Source of the DNA: Nocardia amamiensis
Lineage (GTDB): Bacteria > Actinomycetota > Actinomycetes > Mycobacteriales > Mycobacteriaceae
DNA: 64,000 nucleotides
Assembly (NCBI RefSeq): GCF_015477605.1
Contig: NZ_JADLQX010000019.1
Coordinates: 1 to 64,000 of the forward strand
Direction: 5' to 3'
Shown here: positions 41,261-51,046 of the stretch, one piece after another
How the letters are laid out: each line of letters begins with the position of its first letter
How positions within the stretch are numbered: the stretch's first letter is position 1
Translations under genes and position numbers: made by a program
Notes under the pieces: model-generated
The model's database searches: none
What the model was told of the DNA's origin: nothing
What the model saw: the letters and a program-made list of their open reading frames with translations, nothing else

Positions 41261-41276
41261 TTCCCTTCAGCGGGAA
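41261..41276 (+). promoter_or_regulatory. TTCCC-N6-GGGAA palindrome, copy 9
   Basis: Exact repeat with centre TTCAGC, 17 bases after the EspR-like stop and 46 bases before the next start codon. It marks a new transcription unit after the ESX core. Confidence 0.57.
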
Positions 41277-41321
41277 TAGCGGGAGCTCGGCGGGCTGCCC
41301 GCGCCGGATACGATCCGTTTC

Positions 41322-42341
41322 ATGCCCGATGAGGACGCGGGAGACGTCTTTCTCCGTCATCGAGGCGCGGTCCTGGAGGCGTTGCTGTCCGATCCGTCGT
41401 TCGGACCTTCCGCCGCGCCGCCCAGCGACAGCCCGGACTTCGGCTCCGCGTCGCTCGGGTTTCCCGACCTCGATCCGGACTCCGAGCCGGCGGTGCCACG
41501 GCGCCGCAGCACCGACGGCCCGAGGGCGAGCGAGCGAATCCTCGCGCTGCTGAACGGGCAGACCCAGGACCCGACGCCGGCGATGGATTTCGCGGGCGAC
41601 TACTCCGCGGTGGCGGCGCGCTCGAACACACCGGACGCGCCGGAACCGGAACCGGAACGCCCCGCACCCACCCAGTCCAACCGGCTCGCGCCGGCGCAGC
41701 AGGTGGCCAAAGACGCGCTCGTCCAGCTGCGGAAACCGAGGGTGGCGTTGATCGTCGCCGCGGTGGTCGCAGTGCTGCTGGTTCTGCTGCTGGTCACCAC
41801 CGGCGGCGGCGACTCGAAGAACACAGCGCAAAACCAGCTGCTGGTCGTCACCCCGCCGCCGACCTCCGCGGCGCCGACGACGTCGGCCGCTCCCGCGGCG
41901 GGCTCGATCATCCAGGTGAAGTCCGCCGATTCGAAATGCGGGCCCGGCAGCACCTCGGCAATGGACGCCTTCTCCGGGCAATCCGGCAAGGCGTGGTCGT
42001 GCGCGCGCGCCTACAAGGTCGACGGCCAGATCATCACCATCGACTTGGGCAAGACCTACCAGATCGACTCGATCGGCATCGTGCCCGGCTGGGACCACAT
42101 CAGCCCGGACGGCGCCGACCAGTGGGCGAAATACCGTACCGTCAGTCGGGTTTCGTACCAGTTCGACGACAGCAACAAGACCGTCTACACGCAGCCGACG
42201 CTCGATCAGCGCACCTTGGTGGTGACCAAGATCGATCCCCCGGTGAGCGCGTCGAAGATCGTGCTGACGGTGTTGGAGTCCAAGGGCGATCCGTCGGTCA
42301 ATACCACCGCGATCTCCTCGGTCGTCGTCACGGGGCGCTGA
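41322..42341 (+). CDS. Single-pass membrane protein with discoidin-like extracytoplasmic domain
   Basis: 339 residues. A 130-residue hydrophilic, acidic/Pro-rich cytosolic part precedes one membrane helix at about 140-162 ('VALIVAAVVAVLLVLLLVTT'). A Thr/Pro/Ala linker leads to a C-terminal β-rich domain of about 140 residues with two cysteines ('SKCGPGSTSAM', 'AWSCARAYKVDGQ') and a galactose-binding/discoidin-like pattern ('ITIDLGKTYQIDSIGIVPGW'). Similar membrane proteins occur in mycobacteria next to zinc-ribbon proteins; their role is not known to me. It shares an operon with the gene at 42343. Confidence 0.7.
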   Translation: MPDEDAGDVFLRHRGAVLEALLSDPSFGPSAAPPSDSPDFGSASLGFPDLDPDSEPAVPRRRSTDGPRASERILALLNGQTQDPTPAMDFAGDYSAVAARSNTPDAPEPEPERPAPTQSNRLAPAQQVAKDALVQLRKPRVALIVAAVVAVLLVLLLVTTGGGDSKNTAQNQLLVVTPPPTSAAPTTSAAPAAGSIIQVKSADSKCGPGSTSAMDAFSGQSGKAWSCARAYKVDGQIITIDLGKTYQIDSIGIVPGWDHISPDGADQWAKYRTVSRVSYQFDDSNKTVYTQPTLDQRTLVVTKIDPPVSASKIVLTVLESKGDPSVNTTAISSVVVTGR

Positions 42342-42342
42342 C

Positions 42343-43035
42343 GTGTCCACGCTCCGCGAGCTGGTCTGCGAGTACTGCGGGCATCGCAATACCGGTGCCG
42401 ATTCCCGGTGCGCGCACTGCGGTGCGCCGCTGCGCGCGTCCGGAGACAAGTCCGTTGTCGAGAGCAAGCTGCCCGCCCAGGTCGCCGGGGCTGTCGAGAA
42501 GGTCGGCGCGGAGGCGGAGAAAGCGGTCGCCGAGACCAAAAAGATTGTCGGCAAGACCTATCCGCTTTGGCAGTGGCGTGCCGTCGGAATCGGAATCCTG
42601 GCCATGATCGTTGCCGCCATCCTCGGAATCCGGTCCTGTTCGCTGCCATCGTTTCCGCGTGCGGACACACCGGCGCAGGCCATGCCGGGCCTGCTGCGGT
42701 CCGCGGCATCGTGTCAGGCCCTCGATGCCACCGGGCGGGGGGAGAAGTGCGTCATCGCGGCCAACAACCCGATGCTCTTCGGCGGCATCGCCGGCGGCAG
42801 GGACATGACCTTCTATTCCGAGCTGGTACAGCCGGACCAGTTGGCCGACACCATTTCTCGCTGGCGCAACGCCCGCGCGGTCGTGCTCGTCGACGGTCCC
42901 GTCTACGTGGCGATCAGCCCTTCGGCAACCGTCTGGTACGCCGACACCCGGGCGGGCTTGCGGTTGGAGACAGGGACATTCGCCGGTCAGACGGCCGCCC
43001 AGACCTTCGTCTCGCGAGCGGGACTGGTCCGCTGA
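42343..43035 (+). CDS. Zinc-ribbon, single-pass membrane protein
   Basis: 230 residues from a GTG one base after the upstream stop. An N-terminal zinc ribbon ('CEYCGHRNTGADSRCAHCG', two CxxC knuckles) is followed by an amphipathic helical stretch ('VAGAVEKVGAEAEKAVAET'), one membrane helix ('VGIGILAMIVAAILGI') and an extracytoplasmic domain of about 120 residues with two cysteines. Presumed partner of the discoidin-like protein upstream; function unknown. It ends 90 bases before the promoter of glutamate dehydrogenase. Confidence 0.72.
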   Translation: MSTLRELVCEYCGHRNTGADSRCAHCGAPLRASGDKSVVESKLPAQVAGAVEKVGAEAEKAVAETKKIVGKTYPLWQWRAVGIGILAMIVAAILGIRSCSLPSFPRADTPAQAMPGLLRSAASCQALDATGRGEKCVIAANNPMLFGGIAGGRDMTFYSELVQPDQLADTISRWRNARAVVLVDGPVYVAISPSATVWYADTRAGLRLETGTFAGQTAAQTFVSRAGLVR

Positions 43036-43125
43036 CACAGCGCCACTCGCACCCGTTCGTCCGGAGAAACTCCCTGATCCGGACGTCGTAACCCGTATCT
43101 GCCACGACGAATTATTGTTACACTG

Positions 43126-43154
43126 TTGATTGTGCCGTTATTCAGCGGTACGTT
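43126..43154 (+). promoter_or_regulatory. GTGCCG-type promoter-operator before glutamate dehydrogenase
   Basis: TTGATT (43126-43131), 17-base spacer, TACGTT (43149-43154). The spacer plus the first bases of the -10 form the imperfect palindrome GTGCCGTTATTCAGCGGTAC (43132-43151), shared with the sites at 49399, 54983, 61788 and 62688. A protein bound here would block RNA polymerase, so a repressor is the simple reading. The start codon is 53 bases downstream. Confidence 0.65.
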
Positions 43155-43206
43155 AACTAAAGTACGAAACACGTACGAGTGCAGTTCTCGGGAAGGCAAC
43201 GGATCG

Positions 43207-46200
43207 ATGGTGGCTACCACCCAGCAGACGATTTCACCGAAGCGGTTCCACGATGATCCGACCGACCTAGAGGCGGCCTACTTCCGCTGGATTCAGCCGG
43301 GTTCCTCGACATCGGCGATCACTGATCGGGCCGAGCAGATCTTCCGCCAGCATCTCGGACTGGCGGCCACCCGCGCGCCCGGTTCGGCGACCACCCGGGT
43401 CTACCGGCCGGACGACAGCGCGGGGCTCGGCGCCGCGATCCAGATCGTCAACGACGACATGCCGCTGCTGGTCGACTCGGTTACCGCCGCGCTGCGGCGG
43501 CTCGGCGCGACGATCACCGAGGTCGTGCACCCGGTGTTCGACGTGTCGCGGGACGCCGAGGGCAGGGTGCTGGCCATCGCGCCACGTGACGGCGAGGCCG
43601 AACCCGCGGACGAGGCCGACGGACAGACATTGCGCGAGTCGTGGATCCACGTGCAGCTGGGCGCGGGGCTGTCCGACGAACTGGTGGACCGGATCGAACG
43701 TGCGCTGCCGCCACTGCTGGCCGACCTGCGCCAGGTCGCCGACGACACGCCGACCATGGTCGAGGTGCTGACCACCGTTGCCGGCCAGCTCGATCAGGCC
43801 GCGCAGTGGGCCGGTGACGCGGAGATCCCGCAGACCGCCAGCCTGCTGCGCTGGCTGTCCGACGGGCACTTCACCCCGCTGGGCTACGGCTACTACCATT
43901 TCCGTCGTTCCGCGCCGAGCGCGAACGCCGACTTCGAGCCGTGGCAGCTGCCCGGCACCGGACTGGGCGTGCTCGCGGGCGGGGCCGCCGCGGATATCAG
44001 CGTGCCGGTGGTCGGCGCGAAGCGGACGGTCCTGCGCATGGCCAACGGCTCGGTGGAATCGCTGCTGCCGGGGTCGCGGGATCTGTACTTCATCAGTGTC
44101 GCCGACTACGGCGCGACCGACCCGAGCGGTCGCGCGGCCTGGGGTGACACCGTCGCCATGGTGAAGGGCGAGCACGTCTTCGTCGGCACCTTCACCGTCG
44201 CGGGCTTGCACGAGAACATCCTCGACATCCCGGTCATCTCGCGGCGGGTGCTGCAGGTCATCGACTGGGCCGGTTTCGACCTCAACTCGTTCTCCGGCCA
44301 GGCGATGCTGGAGATGTTGCAGTCGTTCCCGCGGGTGGAGCTGTTCTCCACCGACGCGCGACGGCTGTTCGAAACGGTCTCCGCCGTCATGAATCTGGGC
44401 TTGCGGCGCCAAGTGCGGCTGTTCCTCCGGCGCGATTCGCGCAGCGACACCATCTACTGCCTGGTGTACATGCCGCGGGACCGCTATTCCACCGAGGTCC
44501 GAGTGCGCATGGGCGACATACTGCGTGCGGAGTTCGACGCCGAGCAGATCGCCTATTCCGCGCGGGCCACCGAATCGGAGCTGGCCGTCGTCTATTTCAC
44601 GGTGCACCGCAAGCCGGGCGCCGAGCCGGGCGACATCTCCGAGGACAACCGCGAGCGGATCCAGGAGCTGCTGCTGGCCACCACGTGGACCTGGACCGAC
44701 CGCCTGGTAGCCGAGGCGGCGGGCGTGCCGGACGTACCGCAGGCGCTCGTCGGCGACTACGTGGCCGCCTTCCCGGCGAGCTATCAGCAGGAGCACGAGC
44801 CCGCGCGTGCGCTGACCGATCTGCGCCGGCTGGAGCGGCTCGACGACGGCGAGATCGACACCAATCTCTACCGGCACGGTGAATCGGCCTCGGCGGATTG
44901 GCGATTCACGTTGTACGTCGCGGGCGAGGGCATCTCGCTGAGCCGGGTGCTTCCGGTGCTGCACAGTCTCGGTGTGGAAGTCGTCGACGAGCGGCCCTAC
45001 CGCATCACGGTGCCGGACCGGCCGGACCGCTGGATCTACGACTTCGGACTGCGCGTGACGGCCGCGCCGCTGCGGGACGCGCTCGACAGCGAGCCGCCCG
45101 CGCAGCTCGGGCAGTCGTTGGATGTCGCGTCGCTTCCGGAAACCAGTGTGCGACGGCGTTTCCCGGACGCCGTGACCGCGATGTGGTTCGGCCGGGCCGA
45201 GGTGGACGGCCTCAATGAACTGATCCTGCGCGCAGGCCTGCACTGGCGTCAGGTGGCTCTGCTGCGCGCCTACGCGAAGTACCTGCAGCAAGCCGGATTC
45301 GCCTACACCTTCGGCAACATCACCCGAGTGCTGCTCACCCACCCGGCCACCGCCCGCTCGTGCACCGAACTGTTCGCCGCGTACTTCGATCCGGATAGCG
45401 TCGACGATCAGACCGCGGACCGCGCCGCCGAGATCGCCGAGCGGGTGCAGAGCGAGATCGACGCCGTGGTCAGCCTGGACACCGACCGCATCCTGCGCGC
45501 CCTGTTCGGCTTGATCGAGGCGACGCTGCGGACCAACTACTACCGGCGGGACGAGGCAGGCGATCCGCTGGACTACCTGTCGGTCAAGCTGAACCCCCAC
45601 GCGATCGCCGAACTGCCCAAGCCGCGTCCGCAGTTCGAGATCTTCGTGTACTCCCCGCGGGTCGAGGGCGTGCACCTGCGCTTCGGGTCGGTCGCCCGCG
45701 GTGGTTTGCGGTGGTCGGATCGGTTGGAGGACTTCCGCACCGAGATCCTGGGCCTGGTCAAGGCACAGGCGGTGAAGAACGCGGTGATCGTGCCGGTCGG
45801 TGCGAAGGGCGGATTCGTGGTCAAACAACCGCCCGCGGCGACTGGTGATCCGGTAGCGGATCGGCAGGCGCTTGGCGCGGAAGGTGTTGCCTGCTATCGC
45901 ACCTTCATCTCCGGTCTGCTGGACATCACCGACAACGTGGACCGCGCGACCGGCGATGTGTTGCCGCCTGCTCGGGTGGTGCGCCGGGACGGCGACGACA
46001 CCTATCTGGTGGTGGCCGCGGACAAGGGGACGGCGACGTTCTCGGATATCGCCAACGATGTGGCGCAGAGTTATGGCTTCTGGTTGGGTGATGCGTTCGC
46101 GTCGGGTGGGTCCGCGGGCTACGACCACAAGGCGATGGGCATCACGGCCAAGGGTGCGTGGGAGAGTGTCAAGCGGCATTTCCGTGAGATGGAGATCGAC

Positions 46201-48150
46201 ACGCAGACGCAGGATTTCACCGTCGTCGGTGTCGGTGACATGAGTGGTGACGTGTTCGGCAACGGCATGCTGTTGTCCGAGCACATCCGGTTGGTGGCCG
46301 CCTTCGACCACCGCCACATCTTCCTCGACCCGATTCCGGATGCGGCCCGCTCGTTCCAGGAGCGGCAGCGGATGTTCGCCCTGCCGCGCTCGTCGTGGGC
46401 CGACTACGACCGGTCGCTGATCAGCTCCGGCGGCGGCATCTACGACCGCTCCGCCAAGGCGATTCCGGTGACGCCGGAAGTGCGTGCGGCACTCGACCTG
46501 CCCGCACACGTGACCACTCTGTCGCCGCCGGAGATGATCAAGGCAATTCTGCTCGCGCCGGTCGACCTGCTGTGGAACGGTGGCATCGGCACCTACATCA
46601 AGGCGAGCACGGAGACCAACGCCGAGGTGGGCGACAAGTCCAACGACGCGGTCCGGGTGAATGCCGACGAACTCCGGGTCAAGGTGATCGGCGAGGGCGG
46701 CAACTTGGGTGCGACCGCGCTCGGTCGTATCGAGTTCAGCCGCAACGGCGGACGGATGAACACCGACGCGCTGGACAACTCGGCGGGTGTGGATTGCTCC
46801 GACCACGAGGTGAACATCAAGATCCTGCTGGACGCCGTCGTCTCCAGCGGCGAGCTCCCGATCGCCGAGCGCAACCCGCTGCTGGCCTCGATGACCGACG
46901 AGGTCTCCGAACTCGTGCTGCGCGACAACATCTCGCAGAACTTCCGGCTGGGGATGTCGCGGGCCGACGCCGCGGGCATGTCCGGCGTGCACGGCAGGAT
47001 GATCAACGATCTCGAGCAGCGCCGCGGCCTGGACCGCGAGCTGGAGGCGCTGCCGGCGGATGCCGAGCTGACCCGCCGCGCCGCCGAAGGCACCGGGCTC
47101 ACCTCGCCCGAACTGGCGAACCTGATGGCGCACGTGAAGCTGTCGCTCAAGGCCGACCTGCTCGCGGGCGACCTGCTCGACAGCGCCGCGTTCGCGTCGG
47201 TGCTGCCCGCCTACTTCCCCGCGCCGCTGCGCGAGCGGTTCGCCGCCGCGATCGGCAGGCATCCGCTGCGGCGCGAGATCGTGGCCACCGTCGTGGTCAA
47301 CGAGATGGTCGACTACGGCGGCATCACCTACGCCTTCCGTCTCGCGGAGGAGGCGGGGGCGACCACCGACGACGCGGTGCGCGCCTACAAGGCGGCGGTC
47401 GAGATCTTCGATCTGCACACCCTGTGGGAGCGGATCAGGCAGACGCCGATGTCCACGGCGGCGCGCAACGAACTGGAGCTGGAGACCAAGCGCACGCTCG
47501 ACCGGGCGTCGCGGTGGCTGCTGTCCAACCGGCCGCAGCCGATCGCGATCGGCGCCGACATCGCCAGGTACCGGGACGGAGTGCGTGCTCTGGCCGGTCA
47601 AGTGCCGGCCTGGCTGACCGGGTATCTCACCGACGATCTCGCCGAGCGCTCGCGGCGGTCGATCTCCCGTGGCGCGCCGCGTGAGCTGGCCGAGGAGGCC
47701 TTCGGGCTGATCCACCGCTTCCCGCTGCTGGATGTGATCGACCTGGCCGACATCGCCGACCGCGATCCCGCGGAGGTCGCGGTGCTGTACTACGCGTTGA
47801 ACGAGCACTTCCAGATCGAGCGACTGCTGACCGCGGTGGGCAACCTGGAGCGCGGCGGGCGCTGGCGGGCGCTGGCCCGGCTCGCGGTGCGCGAGGATCT
47901 CTACGATTCGCTGCGCTCGCTGACCCTGGACGTGCTGACCGCTTCCGAACCGCAGGACAGCACCGCCGAGAAGATCGCGTACTGGGAGTCGACCAACCGG
48001 TCGCGGCTGGCCCGCGCCCGTGCGTCGCTGGCGCAGATCTTCGCCGCCGAGACCCACGACCTGGCCGCCCTCTCGGTGGCGGCGCGGCAGGTCCGTGGCA
48101 TGGTGAGCGGTGGTGAGTCGACCGCCGTCGCACCGGCGGTCGCCGGCTGA
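43207..48150 (+). CDS. gdh: Large NAD-dependent glutamate dehydrogenase
   Basis: 1,647 residues from the ATG at 43207 (GGGAAGGCAACGG upstream; downstream of the promoter). The length matches the 180-kDa class (about 1,600). A long N-terminal region with ACT-like segments ('DMPLLVDSVTAALRRLGATI', 'MVKGEHVFVGTFTVAGLHEN') precedes the catalytic core near residues 820-1250: 'GGLRWSDRLEDFRTEILGL', 'VPVGAKGGFVVKQ' and 'GVGDMSGDVFGNGMLLSE'. It converts glutamate to 2-oxoglutarate and ammonia with NAD+. In mycobacteria this enzyme is inhibited by unphosphorylated GarA, which PknG controls; pknG lies 3 kb away. It shares its operator with the permease gene. Confidence 0.95.
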   Translation: MVATTQQTISPKRFHDDPTDLEAAYFRWIQPGSSTSAITDRAEQIFRQHLGLAATRAPGSATTRVYRPDDSAGLGAAIQIVNDDMPLLVDSVTAALRRLGATITEVVHPVFDVSRDAEGRVLAIAPRDGEAEPADEADGQTLRESWIHVQLGAGLSDELVDRIERALPPLLADLRQVADDTPTMVEVLTTVAGQLDQAAQWAGDAEIPQTASLLRWLSDGHFTPLGYGYYHFRRSAPSANADFEPWQLPGTGLGVLAGGAAADISVPVVGAKRTVLRMANGSVESLLPGSRDLYFISVADYGATDPSGRAAWGDTVAMVKGEHVFVGTFTVAGLHENILDIPVISRRVLQVIDWAGFDLNSFSGQAMLEMLQSFPRVELFSTDARRLFETVSAVMNLGLRRQVRLFLRRDSRSDTIYCLVYMPRDRYSTEVRVRMGDILRAEFDAEQIAYSARATESELAVVYFTVHRKPGAEPGDISEDNRERIQELLLATTWTWTDRLVAEAAGVPDVPQALVGDYVAAFPASYQQEHEPARALTDLRRLERLDDGEIDTNLYRHGESASADWRFTLYVAGEGISLSRVLPVLHSLGVEVVDERPYRITVPDRPDRWIYDFGLRVTAAPLRDALDSEPPAQLGQSLDVASLPETSVRRRFPDAVTAMWFGRAEVDGLNELILRAGLHWRQVALLRAYAKYLQQAGFAYTFGNITRVLLTHPATARSCTELFAAYFDPDSVDDQTADRAAEIAERVQSEIDAVVSLDTDRILRALFGLIEATLRTNYYRRDEAGDPLDYLSVKLNPHAIAELPKPRPQFEIFVYSPRVEGVHLRFGSVARGGLRWSDRLEDFRTEILGLVKAQAVKNAVIVPVGAKGGFVVKQPPAATGDPVADRQALGAEGVACYRTFISGLLDITDNVDRATGDVLPPARVVRRDGDDTYLVVAADKGTATFSDIANDVAQSYGFWLGDAFASGGSAGYDHKAMGITAKGAWESVKRHFREMEIDTQTQDFTVVGVGDMSGDVFGNGMLLSEHIRLVAAFDHRHIFLDPIPDAARSFQERQRMFALPRSSWADYDRSLISSGGGIYDRSAKAIPVTPEVRAALDLPAHVTTLSPPEMIKAILLAPVDLLWNGGIGTYIKASTETNAEVGDKSNDAVRVNADELRVKVIGEGGNLGATALGRIEFSRNGGRMNTDALDNSAGVDCSDHEVNIKILLDAVVSSGELPIAERNPLLASMTDEVSELVLRDNISQNFRLGMSRADAAGMSGVHGRMINDLEQRRGLDRELEALPADAELTRRAAEGTGLTSPELANLMAHVKLSLKADLLAGDLLDSAAFASVLPAYFPAPLRERFAAAIGRHPLRREIVATVVVNEMVDYGGITYAFRLAEEAGATTDDAVRAYKAAVEIFDLHTLWERIRQTPMSTAARNELELETKRTLDRASRWLLSNRPQPIAIGADIARYRDGVRALAGQVPAWLTGYLTDDLAERSRRSISRGAPRELAEEAFGLIHRFPLLDVIDLADIADRDPAEVAVLYYALNEHFQIERLLTAVGNLERGGRWRALARLAVREDLYDSLRSLTLDVLTASEPQDSTAEKIAYWESTNRSRLARARASLAQIFAAETHDLAALSVAARQVRGMVSGGESTAVAPAVAG

Positions 48151-48189
48151 TCCATTCGGACGATGCCCGGAGGCATGGCGCGCTCGGCG

Positions 48190-49254
48190 TCAGCCTCCGG
48201 GCATCGGCGTTCCGCAGGCACCGCAGAACTTGGCCGACGCGGCCGATTCCGCGCCGCAACTGGGACAGTGCCGCGGCTGCGGCGCCAGGCGCGCGCCGCA
48301 GTTCATACAGAACCGGGCGCCCGCCGGGTTCGCGGTCTCACAGGCGGCGCACGACACCTGTCCCGCGGCGGGAGCCGCGGGTGGCAGCTGCGGTGCGGCG
48401 GAATGGGTGCCGACCTGCTGGCCGATGGCGTTCAAACTCAGAGCGGCGCCGAGGAATCCGCCGTCGGCGCCGTGGTGGTGACCGTGCGCGAAACCCTGGC
48501 TGGCGCCGAGTGCGAGTTCACCCGCGGCGTAGCGCTGGAAATCGCCGGTCAGGCGAATGTACTTGACGTCCTTGGCCAGCCGCTTCAGCCGCTCCGCGTC
48601 CTCTGGAGCCAGTGAGATGTCGAAGTTGCCGATCCGGGGAATGCGCAGGCCGTATTCGTAGAGCGCCGTGTTCGTCTGGCGCAGCACCGCGGTCTCGATC
48701 GGCTGCAACTGCGCCGAGAGCCCGAGCACTTGCCAGTCGCCGCGCGAGATGCCCTGGGTCACAGCGATTTTCATGGCTTTGAGCAGCAAGTCGGCACACC
48801 AGCTCTGCACCCGTTGCTGGTCGGTGAGGTCGGCGGTGCCCGCCAGTTGGGTGAGCAGCTCGGCCGGATCGCGGACGGTCAGGGCGAACTCGCCGAACAC
48901 GCGCAGGGTCACCACCTGCTCGCTGACGGGGTCGAGGATGTCGGCCAGCCGACCGCCGAACCGGATCCCCGGAAACTCTCTGGTGGAGACGAAATACAGC
49001 TCGGCGCGATAGAAGTTCCCGCCGGTGACCGTGTCGACCAGTGCGCCGAGCACCGGAAGCTCGGCGGCGTCGATGCGGTGCCGGCCCGGGCCCATCGCGG
49101 CGATCACCCGCCCGGACTGGACGAACAAGGCGATCTCGTCGGCGTTGACGATCGCGCGGCTGTAGCGGCGGATGTTGACATCCGGCCACTTGAAGACCAA
49201 CTGGTTCTTGCGCTCCTCGGGGACCGCGATGAACTCCCGCTCGAACCACGCCAT
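48190..49254 (-). CDS. SPFH/Band-7-like protein with C-terminal zinc ribbons
   Basis: 354 residues on the opposite strand, tail-to-tail with glutamate dehydrogenase. The first 230 residues form an SPFH-like domain ('RYSRAIVNADEIALFVQSG', 'EQVVTLRVFGEFALTVRDP', 'GLRIPRIGNFDISLAPEDAE'). A His/Gly patch ('GFAHGHHHGADGG') and two zinc ribbons follow ('CAACETANPAGARFCMNCG', 'CPSCGAESAASAKFCGACG'). Such proteins are linked to membrane stress or tailocin-like scaffolds; the role here is unknown. No membrane helix is present. Confidence 0.82.
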   Translation of the reverse strand: MAWFEREFIAVPEERKNQLVFKWPDVNIRRYSRAIVNADEIALFVQSGRVIAAMGPGRHRIDAAELPVLGALVDTVTGGNFYRAELYFVSTREFPGIRFGGRLADILDPVSEQVVTLRVFGEFALTVRDPAELLTQLAGTADLTDQQRVQSWCADLLLKAMKIAVTQGISRGDWQVLGLSAQLQPIETAVLRQTNTALYEYGLRIPRIGNFDISLAPEDAERLKRLAKDVKYIRLTGDFQRYAAGELALGASQGFAHGHHHGADGGFLGAALSLNAIGQQVGTHSAAPQLPPAAPAAGQVSCAACETANPAGARFCMNCGARLAPQPRHCPSCGAESAASAKFCGACGTPMPGG

Positions 49255-49398
49255 CTGCGCTCCCTCTACTGTCTTTCCCCATCGAGCGTACCGATAACAA
49301 GTGGCTCGCTCAATGATTCCTCTTTGCGATCACCGCTGCTCGGACGGCTTTTTATCAAAATCATTGATGTCCAGCATGTTACAAGTGGCGAGTCGCTA

Positions 49399-49427
49399 TT
49401 GAACGTACCGCTATCTAACGGTACATT
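49399..49427 (+). promoter_or_regulatory. GTGCCG-type promoter-operator before the amino-acid permease
   Basis: TTGAAC (49399-49404), exactly 17 bases, TACATT (49422-49427). The palindrome GTACCGCTATCTAACGGTAC fills 49405-49424 and is the best copy of this family on the plus strand. The permease start is 41 bases after the -10. Confidence 0.7.
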
Positions 49428-49467
49428 GAGCGAAGTTATGATCGCCGTCACCTGAAAGGCCATCGCC

Positions 49468-51006
49468 ATGACCACAGTTCGACCTCCCGCGGAGGCGCCC
49501 GCACCCGCTGCCGCGCTGCATGAGGAGGACGAGGGATACCACAAGGCCCTGCGTCCCCGTCAGCTGCAGATGATCGCGATCGGTGGCGCGATCGGCACCG
49601 GGTTGTTCCTGGGTGCGGGCGGGCGACTGGCCAGCGCGGGTCCTGGGCTGTTCCTCGTCTACGCCATCTGCGGCGTCTTCGTCTTCTTCATCCTGCGGGC
49701 GCTCGGTGAGCTGGTCCTGCATCGCCCCTCCTCCGGATCGTTCGTCTCCTACGCGCGTGAGTTCTACGGCGAGAAGCTGGCATTCGCGGTCGGGTGGATG
49801 TACTTCTTCCACTGGTGTATGACCGGGATCGTAGACATCACCGCCATCGCGACGTATGTCCATTACTGGGGAGCTTTCGAAGCGGTACCGCAGTGGCTGA
49901 TCGCCCTGGTCTCCCTCGCGGTCGTGGTGAGCATCAACCTCATCTCGGTGAAGTGGTTCGGCGAGCTCGAGTTCTGGGCCGCGCTGATCAAGGTGGTCGC
50001 GCTGGTCACCTTCCTGATCGTCGGCACGGTGTTCCTCGCGGGCCGTTTCAAGATCGACGGACAGGTCACCGGCCCCAGTGTCATCACCGACAACGGCGGG
50101 CTGTTCCCCTCCGGCCTGCTGCCGCTGGTCCTGGTCACCACCGGCGTCGTCTTCGCCTATGCCGCAGTGGAGTTGATCGGCACGGCGGCCGGTGAGGCGG
50201 AGAACCCGGAGAAGATCATGCCGCGCGCGATCAACTCTGTGATCGCCCGTATCGCGCTGTTCTACGTGGGTTCGCTGGTCCTGCTCGGCCTGCTGCTGCC
50301 CTACACCGCCTTCAAGAACGGTGAGAGCCCGTTCGTCACCTTCTTCTCGAAGCTCGGCCTGGACGGTGCCGGTTCGGTGATGAACCTGGTCGTGCTGACC
50401 GCGGCGTTCTCCAGCCTGAACGCCGGCCTGTACTCGACCGGCCGCATCCTGCGTTCGATGTCGATGAACGGCAGCGCGCCCACCATCGCGGCGCGGATGT
50501 CCAGCGGCGGCGTGCCCTACGTCGGCATCCTCGCCACCGGCGCGGTCGCGCTCATCGGCGTCGGCCTGAACGCGGTGGTGCCGGAGCAGGCGTTCGAGAT
50601 CGTGCTGAACATGTCGGCGCTGGGCACCATCTTCGCGTGGGCTGCCATCGTGGTCTGCCAGCTGCAGCTGTGGCGCTGGTCGCGCACCGGCCGGGTGGAG
50701 CGGCCGTCCTTCCGGCTGATCGGCACGCCGTACACCAGCTTCGCGACGCTGGTCTTCCTGGTGGCCGTGGTCGGCCTGATGGCCTTCAGTGACGACCACG
50801 TGCAACGCGGAGCCGTGATCGCCATGGTCGTCATCATGATTCCCGCACTGGTCGGTGGCTGGTTCCTCGCCCGCAAGCGGGTGCTGCAGATCGCGGCGGT
50901 CCGCGAGGGCGTCACCGGACAGTTCCCGGTCCTGGCCGAGCGGCCGCAGCGCCGGGAGCACGGGGGGGACACCGTGGTGATCCTGGACAAGCCCGACGAG
51001 GAGTGA
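49468..51006 (+). CDS. Amino-acid permease (APC superfamily, AnsP/GabP-like)
   Basis: 512 residues. An N-terminal cytosolic tail precedes 12 hydrophobic segments. The family signature 'KALRPRQLQMIAIGGAIGTG' followed by 'LFLGAGGRLASAGP' is that of the amino-acid:proton symporter family that includes L-asparagine and GABA permeases. 'GEAENPEKIMPRAINSVIAR' in the middle is also typical. It should import amino acids such as asparagine, glutamine or GABA, feeding glutamate for the dehydrogenase controlled by the same type of operator. Substrate cannot be fixed from sequence. A strong hairpin follows the stop. Confidence 0.9.
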   Translation: MTTVRPPAEAPAPAAALHEEDEGYHKALRPRQLQMIAIGGAIGTGLFLGAGGRLASAGPGLFLVYAICGVFVFFILRALGELVLHRPSSGSFVSYAREFYGEKLAFAVGWMYFFHWCMTGIVDITAIATYVHYWGAFEAVPQWLIALVSLAVVVSINLISVKWFGELEFWAALIKVVALVTFLIVGTVFLAGRFKIDGQVTGPSVITDNGGLFPSGLLPLVLVTTGVVFAYAAVELIGTAAGEAENPEKIMPRAINSVIARIALFYVGSLVLLGLLLPYTAFKNGESPFVTFFSKLGLDGAGSVMNLVVLTAAFSSLNAGLYSTGRILRSMSMNGSAPTIAARMSSGGVPYVGILATGAVALIGVGLNAVVPEQAFEIVLNMSALGTIFAWAAIVVCQLQLWRWSRTGRVERPSFRLIGTPYTSFATLVFLVAVVGLMAFSDDHVQRGAVIAMVVIMIPALVGGWFLARKRVLQIAAVREGVTGQFPVLAERPQRREHGGDTVVILDKPDEE

Positions 51007-51014
51007 GGCAGTAT

Positions 51015-51041
51015 CCGCCCCGGGCGTTCCGCCCGGGGCGG
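51015..51041 (+). terminator. Perfect 12-bp hairpin after the permease
   Basis: CCGCCCCGGGCG (51015-51026) pairs with CGCCCGGGGCGG (51030-51041) around a TTC loop, 9 bases after the stop codon. No T-run follows. It insulates pknG from the permease transcript. Confidence 0.8.
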
Positions 51042-51046
51042 AGCTA

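Noticed and set aside
43267..48057. Very long open frame antisense to glutamate dehydrogenase
   Set aside because: A by-product of high GC and codon bias; the plus-strand protein matches its family along the full length.
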